A stretch of 8,430 nucleotides of DNA from contig JAHFAB010000066.1 of assembly GCA_023250795.1 (NCBI GenBank), forward strand, positions 1-8,430, in the 5' to 3' direction. Of this stretch, positions 1-5,430 are shown piece after piece. The stretch's first letter is position 1; every line of letters starts with the position of its first letter. This stretch comes from Bacteriovoracaceae bacterium (GTDB lineage Bacteria > Bdellovibrionota > UBA1018). The notes under the pieces were generated by a model. That model worked only from the letters and a program-made list of their open reading frames with translations, searched no databases and was not told where the DNA came from. The position numbers were made by a program, and so were the translations under genes.

Positions 1-766
1 GCGCTCTTTGATCAATTGCATTGTTGATGCCAATGACTTCTCCTTTGAGGTTCACGAGCGGTCCTCCAGAATTACCTGGATTAATGGGGGTATCAGTCTG
101 TAAATAATTTGCCAAAACGAAATCAGGGATTTTTCGGGCCTTTGCCGAAATAATTCCGTGAGTGACCGTGTGGCCCTGACCAAATGGATTTCCAACCGCA
201 AAAACATACTCTCCTACTTCGAGAGCATCAGAATCTCCCAGTGTAACAGGAGTCATTTTGCGTTTACTTTTTACTTTGATGAGAGCTAAATCGAGTTCTG
301 GATCTCTTCCCACCACTTCTCCATCCGTAGGTTTTTCATTGGCCTCTTCTGTGAATTGAATTTTGATTTCATCCGCCCCTGCAACCACGTGATTATTGGT
401 TAATATCAACCCACTAGCATCAATGATGAAGCCTGTTCCAAGGGCCATGGATTTCGGCCCTGTTTTATTTTTTGGTCCACCTTTTTTGGGTGCTGGAGAA
501 GGAGTCTCGTCCTCATCTCCATCGTTTTCTTGTGGACCGCCGCCTTGTCCATGTTGTCTAAAAAAATCTTCAAAAAATTTTCTAAAAAGATCGTCCTGCC
601 CGCCGTTTCCTAGAGGAGATTTTACTGTCGTGAGGGTCGATATATTAACAACTGAGGGAACTACGTTTTTTGAGGGTTTGACAAAAATATTGGACTCTAA
701 ATCAGAGGCAGTGCCCATCAAAAGTCCGGATAGCGAAATAAAAACCATCAGTTTTATTTGTTTCAT
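1..766 (-). CDS. HtrA/DegP-like periplasmic serine protease (N-terminal part; C-terminus outside window)
   Basis: This is a trypsin-fold serine endopeptidase of the HtrA/DegP family (MEROPS S1C), which degrades or refolds damaged envelope proteins. The 255 visible residues begin with a short signal peptide: a basic start MKQIK, then a hydrophobic stretch to about residue 18, with cleavage likely near TAS (19-21). An LFRKFF motif follows at 60-65, as in other DegP proteins, then an acidic, Gly/Pro-rich linker (73-104). The catalytic triad is intact: His126 in TNNHVV, Asp159 in ELDLALIKV and Ser233 in NPGNSGGPL. The PDZ domains expected downstream lie beyond the left edge, so DegP, DegQ and DegS types cannot be told apart. 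The ATG at 766-764 lies 4 bp after the DUF1844 gene stop, with only a weak GGA-type ribosome site, so it is probably the last visible gene of the minus-strand operon. Confidence 0.93.
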   Translation of the reverse strand, partial: MKQIKLMVFISLSGLLMGTASDLESNIFVKPSKNVVPSVVNISTLTTVKSPLGNGGQDDLFRKFFEDFFRQHGQGGGPQENDGDEDETPSPAPKKGGPKNKTGPKSMALGTGFIIDASGLILTNNHVVAGADEIKIQFTEEANEKPTDGEVVGRDPELDLALIKVKSKRKMTPVTLGDSDALEVGEYVFAVGNPFGQGHTVTHGIISAKARKIPDFVLANYLQTDTPINPGNSGGPLVNLKGEVIGINNAIDQRA

Positions 767-770
767 AAAA

Positions 771-1028
771 TTATTTTTTTCCGTTTTGGATTTCAACATA
801 ACGCATTCGTAGTTCAAATAAAAGTTGATCTATGAGCTTGTCTTCCTCTGGATTTCTATTGTTTTTTGTTTTTTCGAAAATGAGCTCAAGAAGATCAATA
901 TTATGTCTTGCAAGTTCAAGATTAAGTGAGGGTTTCACCCCTTCTTGTTCTGAGACTAAACCCAGCCCCATATATGCTGCTGATGAAACGGATAAGATGA
1001 AAGTAGTGAAATCTATTTTATGATTCAT
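771..1028 (-). CDS. DUF1844 family protein
   Basis: A small 85-residue protein that matches the DUF1844 family in both length and pattern. It has an N-terminal FTTFILSVSSAAYMGLG segment, the central LNLELARHNIDLLELIFEKT helix, and the C-terminal LIDQLLFELRMRYVE helix. Family members are short, mostly helical, of unknown function, and common in proteobacteria (especially the old delta group) and other Gram-negative phyla. The N-terminal third is moderately hydrophobic but is a poor signal peptide or membrane segment. The ATG at 1028-1026 has only a weak purine-rich stretch upstream. The gene sits 32 bp downstream of the metallopeptidase-like gene and 4 bp upstream of the HtrA gene, so it is very likely co-transcribed with the protease. 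Any functional link to HtrA is inference. Confidence 0.85.
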   Translation of the reverse strand: MNHKIDFTTFILSVSSAAYMGLGLVSEQEGVKPSLNLELARHNIDLLELIFEKTKNNRNPEEDKLIDQLLFELRMRYVEIQNGKK

Positions 1029-1060
1029 ATATTTCTTGATTTACCGTGGTCAAAAAAGAC

Positions 1061-1606
1061 TTACAAGAGTAAAGGTTTGGAAGGGATTGAACCCAACCTA
1101 ACCTCTTGATTTGAATTGGATTTTCTAATCTTCAATAAAGCGCTCTGGAGAGGAAAATTATCTAAATGTGAACAGAATTCCACTCGAGTGTTGAGAAGCG
1201 CGAAAAACCTAAGAAATGGTGAAAATAGGATCATTCTAAAAAAAGTAAAAGCAGAGTAGCTCTTTAGGTCATTTTCCTGGACCAGTTTTTCTAAAAAAAT
1301 TCTTATTAGTCCAAAGAAATTTTCTAGGATTAGGTTTTTTTTAATCGAAATTTCAGTCATAAAAACCAAAAGAGCTCTGAGTTCCTCTTCATTAATGGCA
1401 GCAATGGCTCCTTTGCTTAAAAAAATACCAGCCCTGCCCAATAGGGGACGTACGACCAAAAGTGAAGAATTCGAATCAGGAACTTCAAAAAGTTCGGGTT
1501 TTTTGGAAATCTTTAGTCCAGCAATGGCTTTTTCATAAGACTTTCTGATTTCTGGAGTACTCAAAGGGCTTGCTCTAAGAATTCTACGATAAATCGCTAC
1601 TGTCAT
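1061..1606 (-). CDS. Degenerate M48-like metallopeptidase homologue (no HExxH)
   Basis: A 181-residue protein that I read as a catalytically dead relative of M48 (Ste24/HtpX-type) zinc peptidases. The stretch IFLSKGAIAAINEEELRALL (61-80) follows the usual M48 run-up of an exposed active-site strand and a 'NEEELRAVLAHE' helix. Where HExxH should follow, the protein has FMTEI (82-86). A second M48-like segment at about 131-160 keeps the R-x-E of the third zinc ligand (R141, E143), but the Asp four residues later is His147. Hydrophobic helices between these blocks (about 92-109 and 120-139) may associate with the membrane, as in HtpX relatives, but the charge pattern is not clearly transmembrane. 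It lies 35 bp after pilT and 32 bp before DUF1844, all on the same strand. The gene is intact, so it is more likely a pseudoenzyme than decay. It could also be an unrelated helical protein. Confidence 0.55.
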   Translation of the reverse strand: MTVAIYRRILRASPLSTPEIRKSYEKAIAGLKISKKPELFEVPDSNSSLLVVRPLLGRAGIFLSKGAIAAINEEELRALLVFMTEISIKKNLILENFFGLIRIFLEKLVQENDLKSYSAFTFFRMILFSPFLRFFALLNTRVEFCSHLDNFPLQSALLKIRKSNSNQEVRLGSIPSKPLLL

Positions 1607-1641
1607 CTTCCCAGTTAACTAAAAATTACTGTATTTGTGAA

Positions 1642-2784
1642 TTAATTTCTTGTCCTGGTTCGAGTCGCAAGTGCGATCGTATCTTGATGTGTGACTCCTG
1701 AGAGTCTAAGTTTTAGGTCGGCCGGATTATTCGATGATTTCAAGGCCTCATCTGGAGTGACTAAGGTGGAATAAACTAGCTTTTCTAGCGCAGCGTTCAT
1801 TGTTTGCATTTTGTAGTAATTGTTAGAATTGGAAATGATTTCAGGGATCATTGCTCGCTCATTCTTTCTAATACAATCTTGGATATTGGGGGAATTAATC
1901 ATCACTTCGCAAGCGGGAATCAAGCCCTGCCCATCAGCTCTCATTAGTAACTGTTGGCTCATCACTCCAATCAGGGAAGATGCAAGTTGGATTCGAACTT
2001 GATTTTGAGCTTCGGGTGGAAACACGTCCAAAATACGATCTAAAGTATTCTTTGCGTCATTAGTGTGTAGTGTGGAAATCACAAGATGACCAGTTTCAGC
2101 TGCAGTGAGGGCAGCTTGGATGGTTTCAAAATCCCTCATTTCCCCAATGACAATTATATCAGGATCTTGTCTAAGTCCAGCAATGAGAGCATCTTTGATT
2201 GTCAAAGTATCTGAACCCACTTCTCTTTGTGTGATTGATGCTCGAATATCACGATAAGCAAACTCGATCGGATCTTCTATGGTGAGTATATGTGCCGGTG
2301 TTGTTTCATTTAGAAAGCGAATGATAGCTGCCAAAGTTGTGGATTTTCCAGCGCCACTTGCGCCTGTGATCAAAAGCAGGCCCTTTTGCATTTGGCATAG
2401 ATCTTTTAGAACAATTGGAACACCCAACTCTTCTAAACTTGGAATGGTCATAGGGATCATTCGAATTGCAGCTGATATAGAATCTTTTTGATAATAAACA
2501 TTACAGCGTACTCTTCCCATGTTTTTGGCCTCGAATGAGAAATCAATATCTCTATTTTCTTCGAGTTCTCTGATCTGTCTTTTATTGAGCATACTGAAAA
2601 TTATGGCCTTTACTTGTTCCGGATTCAGCTCGGGCATTTTAGCAGGAATCAGCCGACTATTAATTCTATAGATAGGTGGGCGATTAGCCTTTAGATGGAG
2701 ATCTGAGGCATTGTATTTGATCATCGCTCTAATCAAATATTTGAGTTCAACTTTGTGTGTTTCTGTGTTGGGTGATTCACTCAT
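1642..2784 (-). CDS. pilT: Type IV pilus retraction ATPase PilT
   Basis: Hexameric secretion-superfamily ATPase that depolymerises type IV pili at the inner-membrane base and so drives twitching motility. The 380-residue protein has the PilT order. The N-terminal PAS-like domain carries YNASDLHLK (24-32) and the P-IYRIN strand (about 37-42). Next come Walker A GASGAGKST (141-149), the Asp box ILTIEDPIEF (166-175), Walker B DPDIIVIGEMRD (207-218) and the His box TGHLVISTLHTND (231-243). A PilT-type 'AIRNLIRE'-like block is present as NIQDCIRKNE (300-309), which favours PilT over PilB or GspE. Lengths near 345-380 residues are usual. The start ATG overlaps the stop of the upstream GAF gene in an ATGA, so translation is probably coupled. 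A paralogue such as PilU is the main alternative. Confidence 0.93.
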   Translation of the reverse strand: MSESPNTETHKVELKYLIRAMIKYNASDLHLKANRPPIYRINSRLIPAKMPELNPEQVKAIIFSMLNKRQIRELEENRDIDFSFEAKNMGRVRCNVYYQKDSISAAIRMIPMTIPSLEELGVPIVLKDLCQMQKGLLLITGASGAGKSTTLAAIIRFLNETTPAHILTIEDPIEFAYRDIRASITQREVGSDTLTIKDALIAGLRQDPDIIVIGEMRDFETIQAALTAAETGHLVISTLHTNDAKNTLDRILDVFPPEAQNQVRIQLASSLIGVMSQQLLMRADGQGLIPACEVMINSPNIQDCIRKNERAMIPEIISNSNNYYKMQTMNAALEKLVYSTLVTPDEALKSSNNPADLKLRLSGVTHQDTIALATRTRTRN

Positions 2785-3437
2785 GCTGCTTCTTTGAGTT
2801 TAGATCGATTTTGGAGTGACCACCCCAAAATGAGTCGAGACTCAATTGCTTTAGCTGAGGCATTGCTTGCATAGGTGAGGAGTTCTAAGTCTTGTGAAGT
2901 GTAGGTTTCTTCTCCGACTCTATTGAGAAGCTCTATCACTCCAAAAACTTTTCCTCGAATAAGGATTGGAACGGCTATGACGTTTCTCGCCTGAAAACCA
3001 ACTGCTTTTTCAATAGATTTAAGATAAATATTGTTTTCGTTTATTTCATCTACTAACAGCGGTTGTCTCGATTCAGCAACATGACCCACAAGACCTTGTC
3101 CCATAGAGATCACAAATCGTGTGACACGATCTGAACTGCAGCCAACTACTGAGCGAAAAAAAAGAACATTATTTTCCTGATCTATTTCCAGTATTGATCC
3201 GGCCTCACTCTTGATGACTTTCATAATTGAAACTAGAACTTCCCTCATAAAATCATGAAATTTATAGTCACGATTGACAAGATGCAGCATGGATTCACTA
3301 ATCATTAATTTAGATAGAACGATGGGTAGGGATTCTCCTTCTAAAAGCGCACTCATTTCCTTAGCGGGCAAATCAGGGGTAGGCGGTGCTTCTAAAACGG
3401 GAGAAATGATTTGATGATCTGGTTTTTTTTCTGACAA
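2781..3437 (-). CDS. GAF-domain sensory protein coupled to pilT
   Basis: A 218-residue soluble protein consisting of a Pro-rich N-terminal tail (about 13-25), a helix, and one GAF domain (about 60-203). The GAF signature is clear: GSILEID (80-86), ISMGQGLVGHVAESRQPLLVD (110-130), then ARNVIAVPILIRGKVFGVIE (150-169), LLNRV (170-174), and a closing helix SQDLELLTYASNASAKAIES (181-200). GAF domains bind small ligands or cyclic nucleotides, or mediate dimerisation. No output domain is attached. I chose the TTG at 3437-3435 because GGAGG lies 9 nt upstream and this leaves a 93-bp divergent spacer. An ATG at 3527 would add 30 residues without similarity to GAF proteins, has no ribosome site, and would leave 3 bp between divergent starts. 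The TGA stop overlaps the pilT ATG, so it probably informs or accompanies PilT; this partnership is inferred from context. Confidence 0.85.
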   Translation of the reverse strand: MSEKKPDHQIISPVLEAPPTPDLPAKEMSALLEGESLPIVLSKLMISESMLHLVNRDYKFHDFMREVLVSIMKVIKSEAGSILEIDQENNVLFFRSVVGCSSDRVTRFVISMGQGLVGHVAESRQPLLVDEINENNIYLKSIEKAVGFQARNVIAVPILIRGKVFGVIELLNRVGEETYTSQDLELLTYASNASAKAIESRLILGWSLQNRSKLKEAA

Positions 3438-3446
3438 GGCTGAATA

Positions 3447-3451
3447 CCTCC
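3447..3451 (-). promoter_or_regulatory. Ribosome binding site GGAGG for the GAF gene
   Basis: GGAGG on the minus strand, 9 nt before the TTG at 3437. It is the strongest Shine-Dalgarno sequence in this divergent spacer and is the main reason for preferring the TTG start over the ATG at 3527. Confidence 0.6.
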
Positions 3452-3481
3452 ACAATAGTTTACTACTGACTATCGGTATGA

Positions 3482-3510
3482 AGCGTAGAGAGGTTGAGTT
3501 TTTGTGTAAA
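3482..3510 (-). promoter_or_regulatory. Possible sigma-70 promoter for the GAF-pilT operon
   Basis: On the minus strand, TTTACA (3510-3505) and TACGCT (3487-3482) are separated by 17 nt. The -35 box matches five of six consensus bases and the -10 box three of six. Transcription would begin near 3475, giving a leader of about 38 nt that contains the GGAGG. This fits the TTG start at 3437. It is predicted by pattern only, and the -10 is weak. Confidence 0.3.
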
Positions 3511-3530
3511 ATGGAGCAAGATGACATGGT

Positions 3531-3932
3531 GTGACTATTCGAAACGGGGTTTATTTTATATTGTTTTTTCTGTTTTCAGGCTGTGGAAAGGGAACAGTTT
3601 CTGCGCCTAATGACCCGGCACCCACTGGAACCATTGTTGCACAGGGCCAGTTTGCAGGGTTAAACTCCAAATCAGTGAGTGGGGTAGCCGTGATTTATCA
3701 AACAGGTAGTTCTTATGTAGCCAGGTTGGAGGGCATCTCAGTTCCAAATGAGGCAGGTTTACAAGTCGTTGTAAAAACATCCACGACTACGGTTTTACAA
3801 ACAACGCTTCGTAATATCTCTGGAACTCAAAATTATTCCTTTTCAGTATCAGACGGGGCAGTTACTTGGTCTTCCGTGACCATTCATTCGACAGCGACAA
3901 ATCTGGATTATGGTACGGCGTTATTAAAATAA
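3531..3932 (+). CDS. DM13-like domain lipoprotein
   Basis: A 133-residue lipoprotein. The signal peptide runs MTIRNG plus a hydrophobic core and ends in lipobox FSGC, so Cys18 would be lipidated and the protein anchored on the periplasmic side. The short linker is Pro/Ala-rich. Residues 35-132 resemble the DM13 beta-sandwich: VAQGQFAGLNSKSVSGVAVIY (36-56), YVARLEGISVPNEAGLQVVV (62-81), LRNISGTQNYSFSV (93-106), and the end SVTIHSTATNLDYGTALL (115-132). DM13 has been proposed to be a cytochrome-like redox domain with a conserved Cys near its end; here that position appears to be Ser120, so a redox role is doubtful. The start is GTG, since a stop lies in frame 9 nt upstream. A GGAG is 14 nt away, which is long spacing. 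It is divergent from the GAF gene and converges on the next lipoprotein gene with 10 bp between them. Confidence 0.7.
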   Translation: MTIRNGVYFILFFLFSGCGKGTVSAPNDPAPTGTIVAQGQFAGLNSKSVSGVAVIYQTGSSYVARLEGISVPNEAGLQVVVKTSTTTVLQTTLRNISGTQNYSFSVSDGAVTWSSVTIHSTATNLDYGTALLK

Positions 3933-3942
3933 TTTTGGATTC

Positions 3943-4440
3943 TCAAGGCAGCGAGAGTTCGTCTTTGAATTCAATCAGTTCCTTAATGTTTTGTACGTCT
4001 CGAATGAGCCAGTTCCCATTTTCTGAGACCATTTGACAAAATTTCTTATTAGTCACTTTTGCGTCATGACCTTTGCTTTGATCAATGTAAGAGAGTTCAT
4101 AAGTAATCTGAACCTCCGTAGGAGAATGATTTTTTACTTCTCTAAACGCGAGTTTTAAAAACTGTCTCTTAGATTCGATAAAAGCCTGTCTAAACTGTTC
4201 GTCACTCCAAGCGCTCAGTCGATTTCTAGCTTCTCCGGTGAGATAAGTGGCAAGAGTTTGACGGTCTTCTAGACTTTTTACAGAAAAGCTTTTTGAAATA
4301 TATTCATTGAGTCTATTCTTGGGGTCGTTTGCACTCCCAGATGTGGCATCTGGTTTGGAGGTGCATCCCAATAAGTGGCTAAAGAGAGCGATTGTGATGA
4401 AGAACAAACCGGCTAAACGAAATTTATGATTACGGTGCAT
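3943..4440 (-). CDS. Small lipoprotein, NTF2-like fold possible
   Basis: A 165-residue lipoprotein with basic start MHRNHKFR, a hydrophobic core (9-21) and lipobox LLGC, so Cys26 would be the lipidated residue. A Ser/Asn-rich linker follows. The mature part begins with helices (44-98, with ATYLTGEARNRLSAWSDEQF at 64-83) and continues with strand-like segments LKLAFREVK (95-103), TEVQITYELSYI (108-119) and a final NGNWLIRDVQNIKEL (141-155). Helices followed by a curved sheet ending in a 'W-L-I-x-D' strand are typical of NTF2/DUF4878-like lipoproteins, but I cannot assign a family firmly. The start is taken at 4440 because AGGAG lies 6 nt upstream; an in-frame start at 4467 would place nine residues before the signal peptide. 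It overlaps the upstream membrane-protein gene by 11 nt, so the two form an operon. Confidence 0.75.
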   Translation of the reverse strand: MHRNHKFRLAGLFFITIALFSHLLGCTSKPDATSGSANDPKNRLNEYISKSFSVKSLEDRQTLATYLTGEARNRLSAWSDEQFRQAFIESKRQFLKLAFREVKNHSPTEVQITYELSYIDQSKGHDAKVTNKKFCQMVSENGNWLIRDVQNIKELIEFKDELSLP

Positions 4441-5143
4441 ATCCTTCTCCTCTAATGGATTCGACAAAATCCCCTAGGTTTTTTGATAAATCAGGCGTCA
4501 GATTTTTGAATCGAAATCCCGCCCCATTTCTTAATTCTAGCAACTTTGTTAAAAACCCACGACAAGTAATTTCATGATTACGAAAAGAAAAAATGAGCTC
4601 GACCCCTTTTTTCATTGAGGTGTGGTCAAAAGACGGGCGGTCAAAAACTAACGGATTTTTATGAAAAACAAAGGCGCCATCTTGATCTAATCGGCATACG
4701 GAGAGTTCTAATGGATCAGATCCCGTGTTTAGGAGGCATTTTAGTCCAGGAATTGGGCGGGGGAGTCCATGATACCATTTCATTTCTGGGTCTAAAAACG
4801 AACGATGCAGATCGAAATAAAGCAAAAATCCTACGACAAGCCAATACATACTGAGACAAAGTGAGAATAGCCCAAGTGTTGGGTTTTTATAATGAAAAGA
4901 GGTCCAAATGCTGGTGATGCACCATGAAAATCCAAGCCATAGGGTGAAAAAAATGGCCGATTTATTGGTCTGTTTTAATTTTATAAATAGGAAACAGACA
5001 AAAAAAACACCCATGGAAATCAAGGGCCATCTATAGGCTTGCAAAAGGGTGTCTATTCTGGAGAAAGCTGTTTTCCCTGTTTTGAATGTAAAAAGAAAAT
5101 ATTCAAATAAAAAAAGAGGGATGCTGAACACTAGATATTTCAT
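4430..5143 (-). CDS. Four-helix membrane protein with C-terminal PilZ-like domain
   Basis: A 237-residue inner-membrane protein. Four hydrophobic segments are visible (about 3-19, 39-56, 63-82 and 89-110), leaving a soluble C-terminal half in the cytoplasm if the N-terminus is also cytoplasmic. That half (about 128-232) has the strand pattern of a PilZ domain: a leading segment with Arg129, SVCRLDQDGAFVF (148-160) at the place of the usual DxSxxG, GVELIFSFRNH (180-190), CRGFLTKLLELRNGAGFRF (194-212) and a closing helix (216-231). PilZ domains bind cyclic di-GMP through RxxxR and D/NxSxxG; neither motif is kept strictly, so binding is uncertain. The ATG at 5143 is chosen because GAAGGG lies 7 nt upstream and the first helix starts there; longer starts at 5182 (TTG) or 5173 (ATG) lack good sites. 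It overlaps the lipoprotein gene by 11 nt. Confidence 0.6.
   Translation of the reverse strand: MKYLVFSIPLFLFEYFLFTFKTGKTAFSRIDTLLQAYRWPLISMGVFFVCFLFIKLKQTNKSAIFFTLWLGFSWCITSIWTSFHYKNPTLGLFSLCLSMYWLVVGFLLYFDLHRSFLDPEMKWYHGLPRPIPGLKCLLNTGSDPLELSVCRLDQDGAFVFHKNPLVFDRPSFDHTSMKKGVELIFSFRNHEITCRGFLTKLLELRNGAGFRFKNLTPDLSKNLGDFVESIRGEGYAP
4447..4451 (-). promoter_or_regulatory. Ribosome binding site AGGAG for the small lipoprotein
   Basis: AGGAG on the minus strand, 6 nt before the ATG at 4440, lying inside the 3' end of the upstream gene. It sets the lipoprotein start at 4440 and lets the signal peptide begin with MHRNHK. Confidence 0.6.
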
Positions 5144-5150
5144 TTGAAAA

Positions 5151-5156
5151 CCCTTC
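5151..5156 (-). promoter_or_regulatory. Ribosome binding site GAAGGG for the membrane protein
   Basis: GAAGGG on the minus strand, 7 nt before the ATG at 5143. It favours that start over the in-frame ATG and TTG codons 30 and 39 nt further upstream. Confidence 0.5.
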
Positions 5157-5165
5157 ATCTTTATA

Positions 5166-5193
5166 ATTCTCATGAGGATCAAGCTCTTGTCAA
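5166..5193 (-). promoter_or_regulatory. Possible promoter for the membrane protein-lipoprotein pair
   Basis: A perfect TTGACA lies on the minus strand at 5193-5188, with GAGAAT 16 nt downstream (5171-5166; four of six -10 bases). Transcription would start near 5159, just before the GAAGGG ribosome site. The -35 box overlaps a TTGTCA on the opposite strand, so the two divergent promoters may share this spot. Pattern-based only. Confidence 0.35.
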
Positions 5194-5216
5194 CGGACCC
5201 TATCTAGTCGTACTCT
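5187..5216 (+). promoter_or_regulatory. Possible promoter for ferredoxin-anmK, leaderless transcript
   Basis: TTGTCA (5187-5192; five of six) and TACTCT (5211-5216; three of six) are separated by 18 nt. The start point would fall at about 5223, essentially at the ferredoxin ATG (5224). The lack of any Shine-Dalgarno sequence before this ATG agrees with a leaderless message. The -10 box is weak. Confidence 0.25.
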
Positions 5217-5223
5217 ATTAGTG

Positions 5224-5430
5224 ATGGCTTACGAAATTAATTCAAAATGTACAAAATGTGGTGCTTGCATTACTGAATGTCCAACGGGTTCCATTGTCGA
5301 AGGAAAAACTCAATTCTATATTGACGCCGATACTTGCGCAAGCCACGCTGCTTGTGTTGCGGTTTGTCCAGTCGAAGCCATCCAGCCCCTGCCTGGGCAA
5401 TTAAAAAATTATAGAGATGATGAAGAATGA
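5224..5430 (+). CDS. Small 4Fe-4S dicluster-type ferredoxin with Cys-to-His change in cluster II
   Basis: A 68-residue bacterial-type ferredoxin for low-potential electron transfer in the cytoplasm. The first cluster motif is complete: CTKCGACITECP gives C9, C12, C15 and C19 in C-x2-C-x2-C-x3-CP spacing. The second is CASHAACVAVCP (38-49), with Cys at 38, 44 and 48 but His41 where the second Cys is expected. Cluster II may therefore be a 4Fe-4S cluster with a His ligand, a 3Fe-4S cluster, or an ordinary cluster using another ligand; this is inference. The C-terminal tail is acidic (RDDEE). I take the ATG at 5224 rather than the GTG just before it. No ribosome site is seen, so a leaderless start is possible. 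The TGA stop overlaps the anmK ATG (ATGA), so the two are probably translated together. The electron partner is unknown. Confidence 0.9.
   Translation: MAYEINSKCTKCGACITECPTGSIVEGKTQFYIDADTCASHAACVAVCPVEAIQPLPGQLKNYRDDEE

Noticed and set aside
396..812. Plus-strand open frame opposite the HtrA N-terminus
   Set aside because: Its Ser/Pro/Phe-rich protein mirrors the HtrA linker on the other strand, and the HtrA frame has signal peptide and catalytic motifs.
1036..1075. Possible terminator after the M48-like gene
   Set aside because: There is a run of T on the minus strand, but the preceding stem is only about 4 bp, and the downstream genes appear to be in the same operon.
4615..4854. Plus-strand open frame inside the membrane-protein gene
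   Set aside because: It shows no domain features and lies opposite a well-supported membrane protein.
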